This document shows, in pieces, positions 22,780 through 27,548 of a stretch of DNA of 27,548 bases. This stretch comes from SZUA-365 sp049663345. Lineage in GTDB: Bacteria > Bacteroidota > Ignavibacteria > SZUA-365. Below the pieces are notes generated by a model. It was not told the DNA's origin. It did no database searches and worked only from the letters and a program-made list of their open reading frames with translations. Numbering within the stretch: the stretch's first letter is position 1; every line of letters begins with the position of its first letter. Both the position numbers and the translations under genes were made by a program. Location of the stretch: the NCBI GenBank assembly GCA_049663345.1, contig JBATDG010000031.1:1-27548 (forward strand), given 5' to 3'.

Positions 22780-24501
22780 ATGGGACGTTCAAAGACTATT
22801 TTCCTCTTTCTTCTCACCGCATGCATGTCGATGACGCTGCATGCTCAGGATGTCGATCAGAAGATCGATGAAACCTTAAAAGCTCTGCACAAGGCCCACG
22901 TTTTCAATGGCGCGGTGCTTGTCGCGAAAGGAGACATTCTCAGCTTCGAGCAGGGATATGGCAATGCGGTGCTGGAATGGGACATCCCCGTGACCGGCGA
23001 CACCCGCTTCCGCATCGGATCCGTCACCAAGCAATTCACTGCTGCGATCATTCTCATGCTGATGGAGCAGGGAAAGATAGATCTGCAGCAGAAACTGCGG
23101 ACCTACATCCCCGAATATCCTTCCGCGCAGGCGGATAAGGTGACCATTCACCAACTGCTCAACCATACCTCCGGCGTTCCGAGCTACACAAGTATTCCGG
23201 GCTTCATGCAGCGCAACACGCGCAACCCGTATCCCCCTGACAGCATGTTCGCAGTGATCGCCAATATTCCGCTGAACTTCGAACCCGGCAGCAAATGGCA
23301 GTACAGCAATTCAGGATACTTTATCCTTGGGTCGGTAATTGAACATGTCACAGGGAAGCCCTACGATGAAGTTCTGAGGGATATGCTGCTCCAACCGCTT
23401 GGGCTGATGCAAAGCGGCTACGAGCACAACGAAGATGTGATTCCACACTTTGCCAGTGGGTATGTACGCGTCCCGGGCGGGTTCCAGCGCGCTGCCTGGC
23501 TTGACGCATCCGTACCATACGCAGCGGGGATGATGTATTCCACGGTCGAGGATCTATACCGATGGACACGCAAGCTGCATCGCGGGGAAGTATTCCATGA
23601 CGGGGAGACTTTCGATATGATGACAACGCCGTACAAGGAAAATTACGGCTACGGATTAGTGATGCGAACGCAGAAGGCGGGCGAGAAGGACGTGCGCATC
23701 GTCGAGCATGGCGGCGGAATATTCGGCTTCCGTTCGGCGCTGTGGTATCTGCCTGAGGAAGAGTACACAATCGTCGTACTTGACAACACCGAAGGTCGCG
23801 CCGATCAGGTCGCGAATGCCATTTTCAACGTTTTGCACGGACTTCCCGTCGAGATGCCCGCTCCTTCCATCGCAGAAGAAATGCAGCGCGTGATCGAAAG
23901 TGACGGCATCGATGCGGCGGCTGCACGCTATGCGACGCTCAAGGCAAGCGAAAGCGCCAAATGGAATTTCTCGGAAACCGAACTCAACACGCTCGGCTAC
24001 CTGTATCTCGGAAAAGGGAAGACTGACATCGCGCTGCGCATATTCAAGTTGAATATCGATGCCTACCCGAAATCCTCCAATCCCTACGACAGCTACGGCG
24101 AGGCACTTGCGAAGGCCGGAAGGAAAGAAGAGGCCATTGCAATGTATCAGAAGGCGCTAGAGATTAATCCCGGAAACACCGGATCACGGCAGGCGCTCGA
24201 GCGGCTCGGAGTGAAGACGGAACTGAAGACCATTATCATCAGCGCCGCAATTCTTGACCGCTACCTCGGCCGCTATGAATTAAAGCCCGGCTTCGATCTC
24301 ACGATTACCCGGGAAGACACCCAGCTCTTTGCCCAGGCAACCGGCCAGCCGAAGTTTGAACTTTTCCCTTCGAGTGACAACAACTTCTACCTCAAGGTGG
24401 TCAATGCGCAGGTCACCTTCGTCACTGAGGGAGCGGAGCCTGCGACGAGCCTCATCCTTCACCAGAATGGCCGCGATATGCCCGCGAAACGGGTGGAGTA
24501 G
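22780..24501 (+). CDS. exported serine hydrolase (class C beta-lactamase/PBP4*-like) with TPRs
   Basis: The ATG at 22780 lies 8 bases after AAGGAG (22766-22771) and begins a signal peptide ending LHAQ (residue 23); an in-frame GTG at 22771 is less likely. The 573-residue protein has the active-site motifs of the beta-lactamase/penicillin-binding fold: SVTK (81-84), YSN (175-177) and HGG (310-312). About two tetratricopeptide repeats follow (about 401-475; YDSYGEALAKAGRKEEAIAM and YQKALEINPGN). A C-terminal beta-rich domain of about 90 residues starts at YLGRYELKPG. Such proteins are usually peptidases or esterases of the periplasm rather than true resistance enzymes. Substrate is unknown. It is converging with the gene that ends 6 bases away. 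Confidence 0.93.
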   Translation: MGRSKTIFLFLLTACMSMTLHAQDVDQKIDETLKALHKAHVFNGAVLVAKGDILSFEQGYGNAVLEWDIPVTGDTRFRIGSVTKQFTAAIILMLMEQGKIDLQQKLRTYIPEYPSAQADKVTIHQLLNHTSGVPSYTSIPGFMQRNTRNPYPPDSMFAVIANIPLNFEPGSKWQYSNSGYFILGSVIEHVTGKPYDEVLRDMLLQPLGLMQSGYEHNEDVIPHFASGYVRVPGGFQRAAWLDASVPYAAGMMYSTVEDLYRWTRKLHRGEVFHDGETFDMMTTPYKENYGYGLVMRTQKAGEKDVRIVEHGGGIFGFRSALWYLPEEEYTIVVLDNTEGRADQVANAIFNVLHGLPVEMPAPSIAEEMQRVIESDGIDAAAARYATLKASESAKWNFSETELNTLGYLYLGKGKTDIALRIFKLNIDAYPKSSNPYDSYGEALAKAGRKEEAIAMYQKALEINPGNTGSRQALERLGVKTELKTIIISAAILDRYLGRYELKPGFDLTITREDTQLFAQATGQPKFELFPSSDNNFYLKVVNAQVTFVTEGAEPATSLILHQNGRDMPAKRVE

Positions 24502-24507
24502 CGCCTG

Positions 24508-26667
24508 TTATCGAAGCACAACAAACGGCTTGAGCACTGATCTGTTTGCGGATCTGGCATGAAGGAAATATGTCCCGGCGGGCCATGAGCGGACATCAAC
24601 CGCACACCCTCGGTCGCCTGTGCTAAGACTGGTTTTCGAGATTGACCTGCCCATCGAATTATATATGATTATCTCAGTATCATCCGTGGTCTCTACTTCA
24701 ATCTGAATTGAATTCGCTGTCACTGTCGGCCACAGGGACAGCTCAAGTGAAGAAATTCCGGTTTTCGGAGAATGTATCGTGACCGGAACACCGTCGTATT
24801 CATAGAGCCCGCGTCCCTGCACATTTACAAGAAGGCGGTTGTCGGAGGTGAATCCGATATCCGATATCTGTGTATAGTAGGGATAAGTAAATGGGTGCGG
24901 GAGTCCGGCAGAAATAGATGTCCATGTTTGGCCATCATCGGTAGAAAGCATCGCGATTTGTGAGATAGCGTTGCCTGAGAAGTTCTTTAGATACACGGCC
25001 GCAAATGTACCGTCGCGATTGGTGACGAGTCGGCGGAAGCGGCCGTTCAACGGAGTTATCTGAATTTCTGTCCATGAGTCCCCGCGGTCGGTCGAAGACC
25101 AGAGGAATCCCAATCCTGCGATTAATATTACTCTGTCATTGACGCCCAGCGTGACGGCATCTGTCATGACTGACGCCGGGAAGGGCTTTTTTTCCCAGGT
25201 AATTCCGCGATCGGAAGAGATAAGCAATCGGCCCTTCTTGACGCCGTAGATGTAGCCGGCATGCTCCGTGAGTTCGAAGACTATTCCCTCATCATTGAAT
25301 ACGATATTCCCGGATCTTCCTTTATCGATTGAACGCAGAATGACGCCATCCTGCATCGAAGCGAGCACAACATCGTCGAGTGCGAGGAGATCAGCCATAT
25401 CTCCGAGACGCGGGTACTCCCATGTTCTCGTGCTGTCCCTGGAAACACGAAACCAGAGACGATTTTCGTACATCGTGCCGTCTGCGGTTACCTGAAGATC
25501 GTAGGGATTGATTCCGCTGCCGCCATACCCCGGATAATTCCAGCTCTCACCGCCGTCTCCACTCATCGCGTAGCGCATGGCCATCACGTGCACACGATTC
25601 CCACGCGTTTCAAAGTGATTAATGCTTGTGGAATAAAGGCCCGCAGTGCAGTCCTGGAAGCTCGCACCGTTATCATCGGTCTTTACGATTTCGGCACCGT
25701 AGGTGCCAAACACCACGCCCGCATTTTCTCCAAGGAAACTCAGTTCATTCGGAAGCCCCGCAGCGCAAGAAATCCAGTTTGCTCCATCATCGGAACTGCG
25801 AAGCACTATCCAATCATTATTATCAATGCTTCGATCGGAGACCAACAGATACCCATCATCACAGCGCCAGAATTCCAGGTCAGGCCTTTCATTCGAATTC
25901 GAAGTATATAATGTCGAGACCGTGGCGGTCGCAGACGAATACTTCACAATACGGTTGCCGCAATTGGAATAAATATCTCCATTCGTTTGCGGAAACATAC
26001 GCTGTCGGTTGGATTCCTCGAATCCGATGCCTTCATAGCGAATCCATGAGTATGTCTGGGGATCGTATCGTCCGATGGACCATGGATCATTGGACCACAG
26101 CACACCCATGCTGTCGATCACCATAGCATCCTCCCTCCGGGCAAACGAGTACTTTTTACAGATGCTCATCCAGGTGTTCCCGAAATCCGCCGATACGTAG
26201 ACGGAATCGGTGAGTGGATTATCGACCAGGGTCGCGTAGAGAATTCCATCAGGGGTGACGTCAAAGGTCCCGATTTTTCCATCCCTCGGTGGGGGGATCA
26301 ACTCCAGTGCTGACGAAAACCCTTGTATGCGATAGAGCTGATTGTATGCGAGGAGAAAAAGATCAGCGTTTGATACTTCGATCTCGGGAGTGGACGGCAA
26401 GATGCCCGGACCCAGCGGCAAGTCATGTTCACTCCGATGTATCCAGGAATTCCCATCCGTCTCTGATACATAAAAACCATCATCACGCTGCGGTACGGCA
26501 CAGATCACCCCCGTCTGCGATACCTCGAAATCTCCGACCTGTATCCCCGAGAGCGCCTCGAGGCGCTGCCATTGGCCCGCGAGCGGAGTGCTGATCAGTA
26601 TTAGCAGCGCAGACATGCGAATAATCGCAAGCCCAACCCGGTAACGCTGAGGTCTGCTGGAAATCAA
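24508..26667 (-). CDS. T9SS-exported Asp-box (BNR) beta-propeller protein
   Basis: The proposed start is the TTG at 26667, because GAGGAG lies 7 bases before it and it sits 4 bases after the upstream stop. An ATG at 26616 would leave a short signal peptide without positive charges. The 719-residue product has a signal peptide ending STPLAGQ. About eight or nine Asp-box motifs follow (such as SETDGNSW, SADFGNTW, SSDDGANW, SGDGGESW, SSDRGITW, SSTDRGDSW, STDDGQTW), as in sialidase-like, Vps10-like or photosystem assembly-type propellers. The T9SS sorting domain is at about 640-719 (LELSLWPTVTANSIQIEV to KPFVVLR). No sialidase Arg triad or catalytic Tyr can be picked out, so a binding role on the cell surface is as likely as enzyme activity. 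Confidence 0.85.
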   Translation of the reverse strand: MISSRPQRYRVGLAIIRMSALLILISTPLAGQWQRLEALSGIQVGDFEVSQTGVICAVPQRDDGFYVSETDGNSWIHRSEHDLPLGPGILPSTPEIEVSNADLFLLAYNQLYRIQGFSSALELIPPPRDGKIGTFDVTPDGILYATLVDNPLTDSVYVSADFGNTWMSICKKYSFARREDAMVIDSMGVLWSNDPWSIGRYDPQTYSWIRYEGIGFEESNRQRMFPQTNGDIYSNCGNRIVKYSSATATVSTLYTSNSNERPDLEFWRCDDGYLLVSDRSIDNNDWIVLRSSDDGANWISCAAGLPNELSFLGENAGVVFGTYGAEIVKTDDNGASFQDCTAGLYSTSINHFETRGNRVHVMAMRYAMSGDGGESWNYPGYGGSGINPYDLQVTADGTMYENRLWFRVSRDSTRTWEYPRLGDMADLLALDDVVLASMQDGVILRSIDKGRSGNIVFNDEGIVFELTEHAGYIYGVKKGRLLISSDRGITWEKKPFPASVMTDAVTLGVNDRVILIAGLGFLWSSTDRGDSWTEIQITPLNGRFRRLVTNRDGTFAAVYLKNFSGNAISQIAMLSTDDGQTWTSISAGLPHPFTYPYYTQISDIGFTSDNRLLVNVQGRGLYEYDGVPVTIHSPKTGISSLELSLWPTVTANSIQIEVETTDDTEIIIYNSMGRSISKTSLSTGDRGCAVDVRSWPAGTYFLHARSANRSVLKPFVVLR

Positions 26668-26671
26668 ACTA

Positions 26672-27548
26672 TTACTCCTCGTCCTTCGCCCCCTCGGGCA
26701 ATGCCGGGTCCACCATGATGACTTTCTCGCGCTCTACCATGACGCTGCCGGGCGCGGCGCCCTTGGGCTTGCGTACGTATTTCTTTTCGGTGTAGGCCAC
26801 AGGGACGCGCTTGGCGTTGCGATGCTTGCTGTAATAGGCGGCGATGGATGCGGCCTGTTTTATTGCTTCCTTCGTCGGTTCTCCGGCGGCGCTGCCGACC
26901 TTGATGACGACATGGGAACCGCCCACTCCGCGCGCGTGAAACCAGATGTCGTTGGGACGCGAATGCCGGACGGTGAGCAGGTCATTGTTCGCGCTGTTCT
27001 TTCCCGCCCATACCTCGAATCCTCCAGCCACAACGAAGCGGCGGAAGGGGAAGGGGGCTTCGTTTTTTTCTCCCTTCGCGGTCAGTCCAAGTTCTTCCAT
27101 GATGGCCGTGTGTTCCTTAAACAAATCTTTTAATACATGCGTGTTTTCCGCTGCGTCTAGCGCATCGCGAATGGCAATCAGCCGGGTAGTTCTTTTCTCC
27201 ATCGAAGCTTTGCGCTCGATAACATAGTCGACCGATGCGCGGGTGCTCTGCGCCTTGCCGAAATACCGCTGCGAGTTTTCCAGTACCGTCGTTCGCGGCT
27301 GCAGGGGAATGCTCACAACCAGCCGGGGATCGATGAAGATGTCCGGCACGGTCATGCGTCCTGGCTGCTCGGGCATATCGTACAGATGAATCATCAGCAG
27401 ATTGCCGAATTTCTCATATTCATCCGCCTGCTGCTTGAGCTTCTCGGGCGGCGACAGCTTCTCGAGTATGCGTGCGATGCGTTCGATTTCCCGCACAATA
27501 ACTTTGCGCACCCTGTCGCGCGTGAGTGTGAAATCACCTCCGCTGTAA
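26672..27548 (-). CDS. NFACT-family protein (RqcH/Rqc2-like), C-terminal part
   Basis: The reading frame stays open to the window edge, so the N-terminal half is missing; about 292 residues are seen. A helical coiled-coil region (YEKFGNLLMIHL, then charged helices up to KEHTAIMEELGL) is followed by the NFACT-R RNA-binding domain. This has GGFEVWAGKNSANNDLLTVR, the signature DIWFHARGVGGSHVVIK, EAIKQAASIAAYYSKHR and YVRKPKGAAPGSVMV. In bacteria RqcH binds stalled 50S subunits and adds C-terminal alanine tails in ribosome quality control. Whether this protein does so depends on the unseen N-terminal domain. The stop is only 4 bases before the TTG start of the downstream exported protein. Confidence 0.9.
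   Translation of the reverse strand, partial: YSGGDFTLTRDRVRKVIVREIERIARILEKLSPPEKLKQQADEYEKFGNLLMIHLYDMPEQPGRMTVPDIFIDPRLVVSIPLQPRTTVLENSQRYFGKAQSTRASVDYVIERKASMEKRTTRLIAIRDALDAAENTHVLKDLFKEHTAIMEELGLTAKGEKNEAPFPFRRFVVAGGFEVWAGKNSANNDLLTVRHSRPNDIWFHARGVGGSHVVIKVGSAAGEPTKEAIKQAASIAAYYSKHRNAKRVPVAYTEKKYVRKPKGAAPGSVMVEREKVIMVDPALPEGAKDEE

Overview
This window is a stretch of bacterial chromosome. It most likely comes from the FCB superphylum (Bacteroidota, Ignavibacteria or Kapabacteria-like lineages). The main evidence is four exported proteins that end in type IX secretion (T9SS, Por) type-A C-terminal sorting domains, including the QNYPNP motif typical of these groups. A tRNA gene without an encoded CCA and a lipoprotein-type LptC fit this placement. 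Base composition looks moderately GC-rich. No phage genes, transposases, rRNA genes or CRISPR arrays are visible.

Left part (1-5310): a tightly packed plus-strand operon of pyrF, larC, a membrane PAS histidine kinase and an NtrC-type sigma54 response regulator. The first three genes overlap by 1-4 bases and the regulator follows after 7 bases. A tRNA-Gly(GCC) gene with its own promoter, an unusual leader hairpin and a strong terminator follows.

Middle part (5325-14500): an accessory region of exported proteins. On the minus strand lie a very large multidomain protein (beta-propeller-like N-terminus, fibronectin III, Ig-like, Gly-rich repeats with cysteine pairs) and a small T9SS cargo downstream of it. 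Divergently, across a 647-bp gap, lie a heparinase II/III-like protein and a right-handed beta-helix protein, both T9SS cargo. They look like a small exported polysaccharide-processing unit, but no SusC/SusD pair is present.

Right-middle (14635-19440): a mazEF toxin-antitoxin pair with a near-consensus sigma70 promoter. It converges on a minus-strand operon of rsmA, mgtE and a PAP2/AUR1-type membrane phosphatase. The GTPase gene era is divergent from rsmA.

Right part (19441-27548): a Tat-type exported asparaginase bracketed by short repeats, including a nine-copy 7-bp array inside a long inverted repeat. Then come ruvB overlapping lptC, a serine beta-lactamase-like hydrolase with TPRs, and convergently a T9SS Asp-box (BNR) repeat protein translationally close to the C-terminal half of an NFACT/RqcH-like protein that runs off the window edge.

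I see no obvious new defence or mobile system. The most unusual items are the Cys-punctuated Gly-rich giant protein, the Lys next to the phospho-accepting His of the kinase, the orphan larC in a regulatory operon, and the repeat structure before ruvB.
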